DNA of 64,000 bases from Crocodylus rhombifer (lineage: Eukaryota; Chordata; Crocodylia; Crocodylidae). How positions within the stretch are numbered: position 1 is the first letter of the stretch; each line of letters begins with the position of its first letter. The position numbers and the translations under genes were made by a program. The stretch lies in NCBI GenBank assembly GCA_038503035.1, contig JAVSML010024016.1, positions 914,558-978,557 of the forward strand, read 5' to 3'. Below are positions 55,171 to 64,000 of the stretch, one piece after another. The notes below the pieces were generated by a model. It was not told the origin of the DNA and did no database searches. It saw only the letters and a program-made list of their open reading frames with translations.

Positions 55171-55235
55171 AAACTTTGAGTCAGAAGGGGTACACTTATT
55201 TAAAAATGTTGAAAACCCCTGTTTTAGGACACCAG

Positions 55236-56320
55236 GGGGAAGCTGCTGAGTGGTGCCAAAACTTGCAACAGTCACAGAGCATAGCTCTTGCCCGCCCAGC
55301 AAAAATCCCAAGACTTTTCCCAGCAGCAGCTGTGAGGAACCCATTCTCCCTTCCACCTGCACTTCTAAAACATCCCATTTCAGCTGGCTGAGGTGTAATT
55401 GTTCCCCTAATACCATTAATTCACTACCAGTTTTACATAAACCCAAGAAGCAGAGTTCTTTGAGCCCACATGAGTGATAAGTGCACCCACTTTATGAATA
55501 ATAGGTGAGTTCTGTCAGCATTCATTCCCTCACCGGCTATGTCTGAACTGCTCAGCATTTCAGACCATGTCCCACTGGGAGTAGTGTCTTAACATATGGG
55601 TCACTGGGTAGCCTGCTGTTGTGTCATGCCCTGGCAGCACAGCCTGCTACTGTGCCAGGGCATACACAGAGCTAAAAGACATCCAGAATAAGTACGCCCA
55701 TAATATACAAAGTTACCACTGGTGCAGAGCCCCACTCCTTGCCTTGACTGACTGCTGACTGGCACCAAAACTTGCAACAGTCACAGAGCTTAGTTAGCTC
55801 TTTGGCACCAGTCAGTGTGCCCAGAAAAAATCCCCAGACTTTGCCTGGCAACAGCCATGAGGAACCCCTGCTCCCCTTCACCCTACACCTCTAAAAACAT
55901 CCTTTTCCAGCTGCGTGCAATGTAATTTCCCCCCTAATACCATTAAGTCACTCACTGGTTTTACACAAGCCTGACAAGCAGAGTTCTGTGAGTCCACATG
56001 AGCCTTAAGTACGTCCGCGTTATGACTAGCAAGTGAGTTCTGTCAGCATTCATTTCCTCACCAGCTGCCTGAACTGCCCAGTAGTTCAGACCATGTCCCA
56101 CTGGGAGCAGTGTCTTGACACATGGGTCATTTGGTAGCCTGCTGTTGTGTCATGCCCCAACAGGGAGCCTGTGGGAGCCCATCAAGGGCCTAGCTCTCAG
56201 TACATGGCTCATTGAGTAGCCTGCTACTGTGTCATGGCATACACAGAGCTAAAAGACCTAGCAGGGCTAAAAGATGTCCAGAACAGGTATGCCTATAAGA
56301 TACAAAGTTACCACTGCCTG
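55236..56320 (+). repeat. Tandem duplication, about 510-bp unit
   Basis: Two diverged copies lie head to tail. The block GTGCCAAAACTTGCAACAGT occurs at 55253 and as GCACCAAAACTTGCAACAGT at 55762. Further shared blocks are GAGTTCTGTCAGCATTCATT, TTCAGACCATGTCCCACTGG, and TACAAAGTTACCACTG at 55706 and 56301. Within the second copy a block with GTAGCCTGCT(G/A)(T/C)TGTGTCATG is repeated again, which explains its extra length of about 85 bp. No coding function seen. Confidence 0.85.
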
Positions 56321-56375
56321 GTGCCACCATGTCTGGTGTCCAAAGGTTGCCCAGCAATAACACGGTGGGAGGGGA

Positions 56376-56812
56376 GTGAACTTCCCTTGGCCCTGTCACC
56401 TCAAGACTTATAAATTGAGTGCACTGCTCCCTGGGGTACCCTTAATTGATCCAAGATGTCTGATGTTCAGAGGAGAATGGAGTGGACTGGGGCACATAGT
56501 TCTAGGTCCAATTGGACCTTTACTGAAACAAAGATCCTCTTGCAGGGATGTCACCAGAGCACAGTGGCAGGGCACCCCACTGTGTGATATGGTCCATTAC
56601 AGGTACTTCCAGCCACTCATGGAGGTACTGAATCACAGTGAATGCACTGGGACATTGGCCTCTGGGGTGTCCTTGCTTGTTGAGACATTGCCAACCAGCA
56701 CTGTGACTTGCAGGGGCTCCAGTGGAGAAGATAGCAGTAGGGTCCCAGTCATGTCACCTGCCACTTCCTCCAAGGAGGATAGACCACAGATCTCGACCTC
56801 CACACCCAGTAT
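56376..56812 (+). pseudogene. Exon 1 remnant of two-exon Myb/SANT-like gene
   Basis: A 146-codon frame. The part 'DVTRAQWQGTPLCDMVHYRY' then 'FQPLMEVLNH' resembles the end of the Myb/SANT-like (trihelix) domain found in PIF/Harbinger accessory proteins and their host-derived relatives. It is followed by a Ser/Thr/Pro-rich linker ending 'KEDRPQISTSTPSM'. The frame runs into CCCAG|TATGTG, which looks like a splice donor that has lost its G. I see no intact SANT tryptophans upstream, so the N-terminus is missing or decayed. Family assignment is tentative. Confidence 0.4.
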
Positions 56813-57144
56813 GTGAAGCCCTAGAGACCCTTTAAGTCACCTGTCACCTGAACTGACAGCTGCAATTAGGCTGGGCTGTGTGGTGAAGGAAGGTAGGGGA
56901 ATGGCATAGGACAGTGCCTTAAAGACCCAGGAGTGCAGGGAGATACAGGGCAACACACAGCAGGGAGGTGAAATGGTGGCCAGAGTGGGTGGGCACTTGT
57001 TTGCAGCCACTTAGGGCCAGGCACCCCTTCTCAGTCATTTTGGGCCTAATGTTTCTTATCCACTTACAAGATTTGCTGAGTGTGTCTTTTTAAAGTGCTA
57101 AGAATCCTTAATTAATTCGATTTCCCGCATTTCTTGATTTTCAG

Positions 57145-57475
57145 GTCCTCTTGCAATGCCACCACTGAGGACACACAGGTACCAAGGCAGGGTACTGCTG
57201 ATGCATGCATGGACAGGATCACAAATGCCCTCAGGGACTGTGAATGTTGGCTGCGTGAGATGGTGAGACAGATCCAACAGGCTACAGGCAGATTGCTCCA
57301 AGTCCAGGAGGCATTCCCAGATGAGGAAGGACTGGGACATAATGGCTGAGGTCCTGGCAATGATTCTATGCCTGCTGGACATTGGCCTCGCTCCTGCCTG
57401 GGGGTGGGATGGGTCAGTACAGATCTGTGCTCCTCCATCCACCAGTTTGCAGTCAAGCTCGAAAAGTCAACCTTA
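57145..57475 (+). pseudogene. Exon 2 remnant, coiled-coil C-terminus
   Basis: A good splice acceptor (TTTCTTGATTTTCAG|G) opens a frame reading 'CMDRITNALRDCECWLREMV' and 'RQIQQATGRLLQVQEAF', an amphipathic coiled-coil-like helix. A one- or two-base shift near 57318 moves the reading to 'QMRKDWDIMAEVLAMILCLL' and 'DIGLAPAWGW'. This type of C-terminal helix follows Myb/SANT-like domains in transposon-derived proteins. A polyadenylation-like AATAAAGG follows at about 57646 with a TTTGTTTTG stretch. With exon 1 it makes a plausible two-exon gene, now broken. Confidence 0.45.
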
Positions 57476-57639
57476 GAGCCAAGGTCTTTTACTTAAAAAT
57501 GATTATAGCTTAGATTGATTTTTTTTTTCACGAATCATGCATCATTACAATAGTAAAAAGAAATTCCTCTAGTGTGGTAATTATGCATCATTATTTTATA
57601 AAAGCTATCCAGTGGTTTAATTATGGTTAATATCTGGTT

Positions 57640-57655
57640 TGTAAATAAAGGTTTC
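57640..57655 (+). promoter_or_regulatory. Possible polyadenylation signal
   Basis: GTAAATAAAGGTTTC followed by a T/G-rich stretch about 20 bases on, downstream of the exon 2 remnant. The spacing fits a 3' end for that gene. Confidence 0.4.
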
Positions 57656-57880
57656 TATTTGTTTTGTTTGATTCTTCACTTCACATTCCTTGTGTGTAAG
57701 AGAGGAAGTGTAAACGGGTAGGGGGAGGGGGTTTACTGGCTTGTCAGGTAAGGGGCTTGCATGAGCTACTGATGGGCATGCCTGTCTTTCAATCATAACA
57801 ATTAGCAATTAATCAAACATGCCTTCCTGTTCTCCAGTGCCAATCACCAGCTGAACTCCTAAACTACATACTCCCAGACA

Positions 57881-58160
57881 AAATATTATGTGTGCTGTGC
57901 AGCACCTACCCAATTACTGATCCCCCACATTAACAAAATTCTGGGCCAGTCCACCATGACCCGGCTTTAGTTTGGCTGCTGTGTCTTTCTCTGGTCACAA
58001 TAATAAAAGCCTGGGTCTTGAAAGCCTCTCCCCACCCCCCATACTGCATGGGGTGGCTGTGGAGCACTGAGAAGCTACATATAGTCAGAGGAAATATTAT
58101 GGGTGCTGTACAGAACTCCCAATTACCGCTCATGACCGTACCCTGCAGTACCCACATTCT
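57881..58160 (+). repeat. Two-copy direct repeat, 211-bp offset
   Basis: AAATATTATGTGTGCTGTGC at 57881 recurs as AAATATTATGGGTGCTGTAC at 58092. Both are followed by CCCAATTAC and later by ACATT...ATTCTGGG. Diverged tandem copies with no coding content recognised. Confidence 0.7.
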
Positions 58161-58369
58161 GGGTAAACACCCAGTCCAAAGGTGAGGGTGTCCTCTTTCA
58201 TTACTACACTATGTCTGAAACAAGCCTGGTTTTCTTTTGTTCTGGCTTACCTCCACCCTACAATCCATGCCTCTACAACTCTTCTCATTACAGCAGACAG
58301 ACATGGGCAAAAATGTATTTTTATTTCACCAAAGCATTTCTTTTATTGTCAGTAACCAAAGCAGAACTG

Positions 58370-58752
58370 AAATAATGCAGGAACACAATGCCCACTCCCC
58401 AGTTTGCTACCTGCCCGGTGCCAAGATCCAAAACATCACTGCAAGGATTCCAGACCTCATCCAGCCCTCCAATTACTATCCTATGATCCTCATCCATGTG
58501 GGCACAAATGATGCGGCCAGAAGTAGTAGTCCAGACCACATCATGAGTGACTATAAGGCTCTGGAGGCCCGGCTTAGGAAACTGGGGGTACAGGTGGTCT
58601 TCTCATTGATCCTCCTGGTCGGCAGTCACTGTCAACACCAAGATGCCTGCATCAGAGAAGTCAACCTGTGGCTCCAGAGTTGGTGCCATCATGTGGGTTT
58701 TGACTTCTACAACCATGATCCACACTTCCATGAGAGAGGTATCCTGGGATAA
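58370..58752 (+). pseudogene. CR1 ORF1 remnant, SGNH esterase
   Basis: The frame reads 'VCYLPGAKIQNITARIPDLI', 'YYPMILIHVGTNDAARSS' (GTND catalytic block of SGNH hydrolases) and 'LRKLGVQVVFSLILLV', then 'NLWLQSWCHHVGFDFYNHDP' and a final His region. The order and content match CR1 ORF1 esterase. The protein is thought to assist retrotransposition. The frame ends at 58752, close to the expected ORF1 end. Confidence 0.85.
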
Positions 58753-58942
58753 GATGGTCTTCATCTTTCTTCTAAAAGGTAAGAGTCTGTTCTGTTACAG
58801 GTTGACTGATGTCCTCCAAAGGGCTTTAAATTAGGTTTATCAGGGCCTAGGTTTAGAGAGCCATGAGCCATGTGCTGGATCAGCCCAGATAAGCACTAAG
58901 GGGCCCGATAGACATCAGGACAGTGGGGTACCAAGGGCACCC

Positions 58943-59700
58943 ATCAGGAGGCTTAAATGTCTCTACATTAATGCTAGGAGCATGAGGAACAATCAGGAGG
59001 AACCTGCACTCCTGCTTACAAGCAACAACTTTGATCTGGTTGGCCTAACTGAAACCTGGTGGGACCCTACTCATGATCAGGCGGTAGGCATTGAAGGTTA
59101 TAGGTTGCATAGATGGAATAGAGTGGGGGAAAAAAAGGGTGGTGGGTGTTGCTCTCTATGCTAAGAAGCAATATACATCTTGTATAATCAAGTTGGGATC
59201 AGAGAAGGACCAAACTGAGGTACTCTGGGTTAGGATATGAGTGGGGTTGGGGAGAAAGGGACTTGGTAGTAGGGGTCTACTATAGACCGCCAAACCAGGA
59301 GGATGAACTAGACCTAGAATTCTCCGGGCAGCTCTCACAGGCCATACGGTCAAGAGATACGGTTATCATGGGTGACCTAAACTACCCTGACATCTGCTGG
59401 GAGGATCAATCAGCCAGAACTAATCATTCACATAGGTTCTTAACCTGCATACAGGACCTCCATCTAATGCAGGAGGTATACAGTCCCACTAGGGGGAACA
59501 CCTTGCTGGATTTAGTGCTGGATATGGGGGATGACCTGGTGCGGAATCTGCAGGTACAAGGTAACCTAGAGGATAGTGACCACTGATGGATTGAATTCAC
59601 TATCCAGCAAAGGGTGGGTAAACTAACCAGCAGGGTTGAAGGGCTAGACTTCAGAAAAGCTAAATTCAGTGTGCTCAGGAGATTAGTTAGTGAGGCATTA
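58943..59700 (+). pseudogene. CR1 ORF2 endonuclease remnant
   Basis: Starts near 58957 ('LNVSTLMLGA'-like, shifted) with clear motifs from 58982. These are 'NNFDLVGLTETWWDPTHDQA', 'VGVYYRPPNQEDELDLEF', 'VIMGDLNYPDICWEDQSART', 'NTLLDLVLDMGDDLV' and 'EDSDH' just before a stop at 59586. Catalytic blocks (ETWW, GDLN, SDH) are present, but at least two frameshifts (59150-59260) and one stop disable it. Confidence 0.88.
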
Positions 59701-60380
59701 AAGCACAAAAGCATTGGCAAAATGAGGGTCCAGGAAGAGTGGTTGTTCCTCAAGAAAGTGATCCTTTGGGTGCAGGAGGTGGCAATCCCACTGCAAAGGG
59801 GAAAAGAAGCTCTCCTGGCTAAACAGGGAAATCCAGGAAAACCTAAGGGCAAAAAAAGGGGCATACAGGCTGTGGAAGTAGGGGGTAGGTACCAAGGATG
59901 AGTATACCTCCTTGGCTTGCACTTGTAGGGAATCAGTTAGGAAGGCCAAAGCAGAATTAGAACTTAGGCTGGTGACAAAAATTAAGGACAAGAAAAAGTT
60001 CTTCTTCAGGTATATAGGGAGCAAAAAGAAGGTGCAGGGCAGCATAGGACCCCCACAGGATAGCCAAGGGCACTTGGTGACAGATAGGAGGCACAAAGCA
60101 GAGCTCTTCAATGAGTTTTTTTGCCTGTGTATTCTTGAACTCAGATCTAGACAAATCTTCCAAATGCATTACTGACAGAAGCAGGAGAAACACCAGCCCA
60201 CCAGCTGTCAGCACTGACCTAGTAAAGGGACACTTGGAGGAGCTGGATGCATTTAAATCAGTGGGACTGGATGAGCTCCATCCAAGGGTGTGGAAAGAAT
60301 TAGCCAGTATCATAGCAGAGCCACTGGCATGATTTTTTGAGCATTTGTGGTGCTCAAGTTAGGTCCCAGAGGACTGGAAA
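59700..60380 (+). pseudogene. CR1 ORF2 linker region remnant
   Basis: The region between endonuclease and RT is conserved in order. Visible pieces are 'LLAKQGNPGKPKGKKRG', 'YRYIGSKKK'-like 'FFRYIGSKKKVQGSIGP', 'AELFNEFFCL' and 'GLDELHPRVWKELASIIAEP'. It runs in three frames. Confidence 0.8.
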
Positions 60381-61096
60381 AGCGCCAATGTAGTCCCTAT
60401 TTTCAAAAAGGGGAGGAAGGAGGATCTGGGTAACTATAAATTGGTTAGTCTCACCTCTGTCCTTGGGAAAACCCTTGAAAAAATTATCAAGGATCACATC
60501 TGTAGGAGTCTAGTGGGTAATATAATGTTGAAGGGCAACCAGCATGGATATATAGCAGGTAGGTCCTTCCTGGCTAATCTTGTTTCTTTCTATGACCAAG
60601 TCACTAAATGCTTAGATACAGGAGCTGAGGTAGATATCATCTACTTGGACTTTAAGAAGGCCTTCAACACAGTATCACATCCTATTCTTATAAACAAATT
60701 GAATGGCTGTGCCATAAACAATTACACAATCAAGTGGGTGGCAATGGCTTAAGTTAAAGGTTGTACCCAGAAATTGGTGGTGGACGGGTCGGTATTGATC
60801 TTGAGAGATGTGAGCAGTGGGGTCCCTCAGGGCTCAGTCCTTGAGCCAGTGTTGTTCAATATCTTCATCAGTGACCTGGATGTGGGCATGGAAAGCACTC
60901 TGTCCAAATTTGCAGGTGACACCTAACTATGGGGCAAAGCAAACACACTGATGGGAAGAAATTGAATCCAGGCAGACCTGGACAGGTTAGAGAAGTGGGC
61001 AGAGGACAATAGGATGCAGTTCAGCAAGGACAAATGTAAGATGCTGCACCTAGGGAGAGGGAATCACCAGTACATCTGCAGGCTGGGGGATGACCT
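60381..61096 (+). pseudogene. CR1 reverse transcriptase remnant (FAGD box)
   Basis: RT blocks in order: 'NYKLVSLTSVLGKTLEKIIK', 'KGNQHGYIAGRSFLANLVSF', 'VDIIYLDFKKAFNTVSHPIL' (first catalytic Asp kept), '[20 protein letters not shown]', and then 'KFAGDT' in place of FADD. A stop follows, then 'DLDRLEKWAEDNRMQFSKDK'. The reading is interrupted at 61097 by the LTR and resumes at 61742 with 'LISTAADRDL'. Confidence 0.9.
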
Positions 61097-61737
61097 TGTT
61101 AGAAATATTATTAAAAATGCATTATCAATAGCAGATTTAAAAAAAAAACCACAGCTGCTTAGCTCTCCTTTTCTCCTTGGTGAGAGAAGGGGGGTTTGGA
61201 AATTGAAAGGAAAAAAACTACTAAGGGCTCTTTGTACTAAGGTATCACTCTCTCTTTGTTCTGCAAATTTACTATCTCTTTGTTACACTAAATCACACTT
61301 TCTTTCATGGCTCCCACATTTCTTAGGCTAAGATAAGAGTAATTGCCATCTTAGCCTTGGGGTTGAACCTTGAATAACCTCGGGTCCCTTCTAAGCACGC
61401 GCAATAAGCTAATACATATTAAGCCTATCCGCCCCACATACTTAAGTAGTTAATTATAATACACATGCGATGTATGATGTGACATATTCACATGCATGTT
61501 TGTATGAACCGGAAATGAGTTGTAAGAGTTCCTGCTTCTCTACACGTGTTCAGGAGAGAGGGGATAAAAGCCTACTGATGGGTGTTCTCCACGGGCAGAG
61601 CGTTTGATCTTTTGTCTCTCTCTCTGACCCTATTTGCAAATATATACCCTTTTGTATCACCAACAATGTGTGCCTGAAGGATCATTAATATTCATTGAGC
61701 CTCCAAAGGAACGAACGAGAGAGTTTTTTTTACTTCA
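61097..61737 (+). mobile_element. Solo LTR of an endogenous retrovirus inside CR1
   Basis: 641 bp starting TGTTAGAAAT and ending TTTTACTTCA (TG...CA termini). It is flanked by a perfect 4-bp duplication ACCT (61093-61096 and 61738-61741). Removing it and one ACCT restores a continuous CR1 sequence (GATGACCTTCTCATCAGC), which proves an insertion. GATAAAA at 61563-61569 is a TATA-like promoter about 170 bp from the 3' end. TCTCTCTCTCTGACCC follows in the presumed R/U5. A 4-bp duplication is typical of gammaretrovirus-like (class I) ERVs. No internal retroviral genes are present, so it is a recombined solo LTR. Confidence 0.88.
61563..61569 (+). promoter_or_regulatory. TATA-like box of the solo LTR
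   Basis: GATAAAA in the context GGGGATAAAAGCC, about 170 bp before the LTR end, as expected for a U3 core promoter. Confidence 0.55.
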
Positions 61738-61741
61738 ACCT

Positions 61742-62374
61742 TCTCATCAGCACAGCAGCAGACAGAGATCTTTGAGTAATTGTCGACTCCAAGATGAATA
61801 TGAGTCATCAATGTGACAAAGCAATTAGCAGAGCTAACCGCACTTAGTCATGCATTAGTAGGTGCATCACGAGCAGGTCCATGCAGTACTGGTCAGCTAG
61901 AGTACTGCACCCAGTTCTGGGCACTGCAATTCAGGAAGGATGTCCACAACCTTGAGTGTGTCCAGAGAAGGGCTACTTGTATAGTTAGAGGCCTAACAGG
62001 GAAGGCCCTATGAGGAAAGGCTGAGGGACCTGGACCTTTTCAGCCTCCTCAAGAGAAGGCTGAGGGAGGATCTTGTGGCAGTATATAAATTAATTGTAGG
62101 GGGGAGGAGTAGCAGAGAATAGGAGATGCTCTGTTAACCAGAGCACCCTGTGGAATAACCAGAAACAAGTGCCACAAGTTGATAGAGAGTAGATTTAGGT
62201 TGGACATCAGAAAAAACTTCTTCACAGCTAGGGTTGCCAGAATCTGGGAGCCTTCAAGAATAGACCGGACAAGCATCTGGCTGGGGTCACTGACCTGAGC
62301 ACTTTTTCCTGCCACTGGCAGGGGGCCGGACCTAATGATCCATTGAGGTCCCTTCCAACCTTAGCATCTATGAA
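61742..62374 (+). pseudogene. CR1 ORF2 C-terminus and 3' UTR after the LTR
   Basis: CR1 resumes with 'ISTAADRDL', then '[20 protein letters not shown]' and '[18 protein letters not shown]' (61813-62013). Out-of-frame C-terminal blocks and the 3' UTR ending in the CATCTATGAA tail follow. Several frameshifts occur. Confidence 0.88.
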
Positions 62375-62384
62375 CTAGCTATAC

Positions 62385-62613
62385 ATGCATCGACTTATGG
62401 ATATGTTGGAACAACAGACATCCACAACCACTAGCACCAGGACATCCTCTACACCAGGCAATTCCACTAGTGTCAGCAGCTCTCCCACCACACCATCCAC
62501 AGGCGCTGCTGTCAGTGACTTGAGTTCAAAGCACAATGGTGCATGCAATGACACATCCTGTGTGGGCTCTGAACACCAGGAGGAGAGACCTGGGACCTCC
62601 ACCTCCCCACAAG
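62385..62613 (+). pseudogene. Exon remnant, Ser/Thr-rich, with good splice donor
   Basis: A frame starting right after the CR1 tail reads 'MHRLMDMLEQQTSTTTSTRT' and continues Ser/Thr-rich to 'EERPGTSTSPQ'. It then meets the consensus donor CACAAG|GTATGTTG at 62613/62614. The layout (an 'LMDxLE' helix end, Ser/Thr linker, TSTSP end, splice donor) parallels the exon at 56376-56812 ('LMEVLN', 'STSTPS', CAG|TATGTG). The CR1 insertion abuts its upstream side, so the upstream coding part, if any, is not recognised. Confidence 0.4.
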
Positions 62614-62949
62614 GTATGTTGCCTAGCTATCATCTTTATGTTCATGACTTTGGAGGGCCTTGTGTAGGGTGAAATGGGCAGAGGTGCTAGTGTGATTTTG
62701 ACAGGGAGTTAAAAAGCCACCAGTCATGTCATATCTCAAAATGCAGTACATGCTACCAGGTGCTGTTAGTCCACTCTCTCCTGGCTTTGAGTTGGCACTC
62801 TCTGATAACCTTGAGTGGTGCAGACACTCGCATGCAACTTTGGCAATGGTGCGAAAGCTATGTTGCAGCAAAAGTTCTACCTTTCAAACAATGATTATTG
62901 TTCAATCACATCTGTTTCATGCTCCATTTCTGATTGCTACCCCTCACCC

Positions 62950-63233
62950 AAGAACAATTAGGAGGACCAACCGGGCTGCTGATGTGCAAACCGACTGGAT
63001 CGTGAAGAGCCTGAATGAATGCACAGAATGGATCAAGGGAATCATCTGACAAGTTTGCCAGTCTGTGGGAAGTGTTACTGGGGTGCTTTGTGAGATTAAG
63101 CAAGAAGCACAAAACCGACAGGATCTACAAGTCTGGTCCTGATGGTGATAGGAAAATGACCACCTTCCCACCCCTCAGCTTCGCCTGCAAGCCCACCAAC
63201 AAGGCTTCCACACATCCAACCACTTCCAAGTGA
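62950..63233 (+). pseudogene. Downstream exon remnant, helical C-terminus
   Basis: After a CACCCAAG acceptor-like site near 62951, a frame reads 'NRAADVQTDWIVKSLNECTE' and 'WIKGII', with a stop. A shifted frame continues 'DKFASLWEVLLGCFVRLSKK' and 'FPPLSFACKPTNKASTHPTT', ending at 63233. It is helical and charged like the C-terminal exon at 57145-57475, but not clearly homologous in sequence. It could be the second exon of the 62385 remnant. Confidence 0.3.
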
Positions 63234-63299
63234 CACGTCTCAGTTGAGCTCTATAGAACGAAAAGATTGCTTCTCATCCTCCTATTTGGAAAGTATGAT

Positions 63300-63710
63300 C
63301 ATAACGTGCTCTCACATTAAATAATAGCAATAGACTGCTTCTGGTCCGCCCATCTGTACAGTATGATTGCAATATGCTCTAACGTTAATTAATAGCAATA
63401 TGCTTGTTTAAAGCATTAATCATACAAATATGCCTCACAATTAAGTCATCAATAAATAGCAAAATGCTTTTTCATAGCACTACTAATAAGAATATATGAT
63501 GTCTCGCTATTCCTACAGGATAACCTTGGGACATTTGGTCCTTGTACGGTTGGGGTTTGAGTGGGGGGGGATTGCCTAAGTAGAGTGGGGTTGTATATGT
63601 TTGAGGCTCTATGCTGTGCCTGCTGAGGTTTCTTCCAGATTTGGGTGTTTGGGTGCTGTTTGGGTGCTCTAAAGTTGATTAATACCAATAGGCTTGTTTA
63701 AAGTATTCTA
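63300..63710. repeat. AT-rich direct repeats
   Basis: GCTCTCACATTAAATAATAG (63310), GCTCTAACGTTAATTAATAG (63376) and GCTCTAAAGTTGATTAATAC (63667) are related units. The last two are each followed by CTTGTTTAAAG. The first two are about 66 bp apart. Confidence 0.7.
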
Positions 63711-63815
63711 ATATGTCCTTTCAAGCTGCTGCCTCTATTCCTTTGTCTGTAGCATAAGTGGGGGGGAGGCTCTTTTCCCAGGCTGTGGAGCCCTGGTCAA
63801 GCCAGGTCATGAGAC

Positions 63816-63875
63816 AATCCCCACAGTGCAGGAATCATTTGCCCCCTCTCTGCTCTCTGCTGCACTGTGGGGATT
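63816..63875. repeat. Hairpin with perfect 16-bp arms
   Basis: AATCCCCACAGTGCAG, 28-base loop, CTGCACTGTGGGGATT. It lies in a GC-richer block (63740-64000) that continues past the window edge and repeats GCCAGGTCATG (63802, 63941). Confidence 0.9.
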
Positions 63876-64000
63876 ATTCCATAGCCTGGCCTAGCCAGGG
63901 CCCCATTCACGGTGAATACGTCCCCGGCTGGGCCAGGTCATGGGGCAGTTGGAGCCCAGTGGCTCCTCCAGGGGCATGTGTGGGCATCTCCTGCTGCTGC

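Larger units (their letters stand above)
58370..62374 (+). mobile_element. CR1 LINE, most complete copy, split by an LTR
   Basis: Covers the ORF1 esterase, ORF2 endonuclease, linker, reverse transcriptase, C-terminal domain and 3' end, about 3.36 kb after removing the LTR insertion (61097-61737). The 3' end carries TGCCACTGGCAGGGGGCCGG, GAGGTCCCTTCC and a short CATCTATGAA tail. The true 5' end is not visible and the copy may be slightly truncated. Stops and frameshifts occur in all domains. RT wording such as 'YDQVTKCLDTGAEVDIIYLD' places it near, but not identical to, the 40.6-kb copy. Confidence 0.93.

Noticed and set aside
54736..55446. 236-codon minus-strand ORF
   Set aside because: It lies in a GC-rich repeat array open in all frames, with Gly/Cys/Trp-rich translation and no motif. 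It is best explained by composition.
59424..60313. Minus-strand ORFs of 118-146 codons
   Set aside because: They are shadows of the plus-strand CR1 ORF2.
61097..61737. Full provirus
   Set aside because: Only one LTR is present and CR1 sequence resumes directly after the target duplication. There is no gag, pol or env.
1..64000. CRISPR arrays, bacterial operons, phage systems
   Set aside because: No direct-repeat/spacer arrays, ribosome-binding-site-led dense genes or prokaryotic families are present. Sequence and repeats are vertebrate.

Overview
This window looks like intergenic or intronic DNA from a reptile nuclear genome. It holds no bacterial-style genes, and I found no complete host gene, tRNA or rRNA. 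Most of the recognisable sequence is old interspersed repeats. There are eight CR1 LINE pieces with archosaur/turtle-type 3' tails, many short terminal-inverted-repeat (TIR) DNA elements of hAT, PIF/Harbinger-like and Tc1/mariner-like types, and foldback elements with GC-rich cores. CR1 dominance plus abundant palindromic MITEs suits a crocodilian best, with a turtle as the alternative. This assignment is inference from repeat content only.

Layout. 0-5.5 kb: three CR1 fragments (3' end on +, an ORF1/endonuclease piece on -, a reverse transcriptase 3' piece on -) and a small TIR element. 5.5-19 kb: mostly unique AT-rich DNA with foldback elements at 7.7-8.2, 11.7-12.9, 14.4-14.7, 15.4-15.7 and 17.4-18.0 kb, and a GC-rich minisatellite at 10.4 kb. 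19-30 kb: an unclassified segment with a TATA box and a splice-donor motif, two CR1 tails, a decayed non-CR1 LINE (23.5-24.3 kb), a Harbinger-like MITE with a TTA duplication (26.1 kb), an hAT foldback with an 8-bp duplication (27.4-28.1 kb), and a palindromic element carrying a zinc-finger-like stretch (28.5-29.0 kb). 30-38 kb: mostly unique, with one hAT, one Tigger-like MITE, a CpG-rich segment with a minus-strand ORF, and a TC/TA microsatellite. 38.4-41.9 kb: two CR1 ORF2 pieces. 42.8-48.1 kb: a mariner-like MITE, a foldback element with an hAT nested in it, another foldback, a possible host exon on the minus strand, and a textbook hAT MITE. 48-55 kb: simple and pyrimidine-rich repeats, foldbacks and a GC-rich minisatellite. 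55.2-58.2 kb: tandem duplications and a broken two-exon coiled-coil, Myb/SANT-like gene. 58.4-62.4 kb: the most complete CR1 (ORF1 esterase, endonuclease, reverse transcriptase), interrupted by a 641-bp solo LTR with a 4-bp target duplication. 62.4-64 kb: a second two-exon gene remnant of similar layout, then AT-rich repeats.

Every transposon coding region seen is broken by stops, frameshifts or truncation. The best supported structural results are the solo LTR inside the CR1, the four hAT insertions with 8-bp duplications (three at CTCTAG-like targets), the nested insertion at 44.0 kb, and the paired foldback families. No clearly new biological system is evident. The most open items are the possible exon at 46.6 kb, the CpG-rich/minus-ORF segment at 32-33 kb, and the two-exon gene remnants at 56-57 and 62-63 kb.
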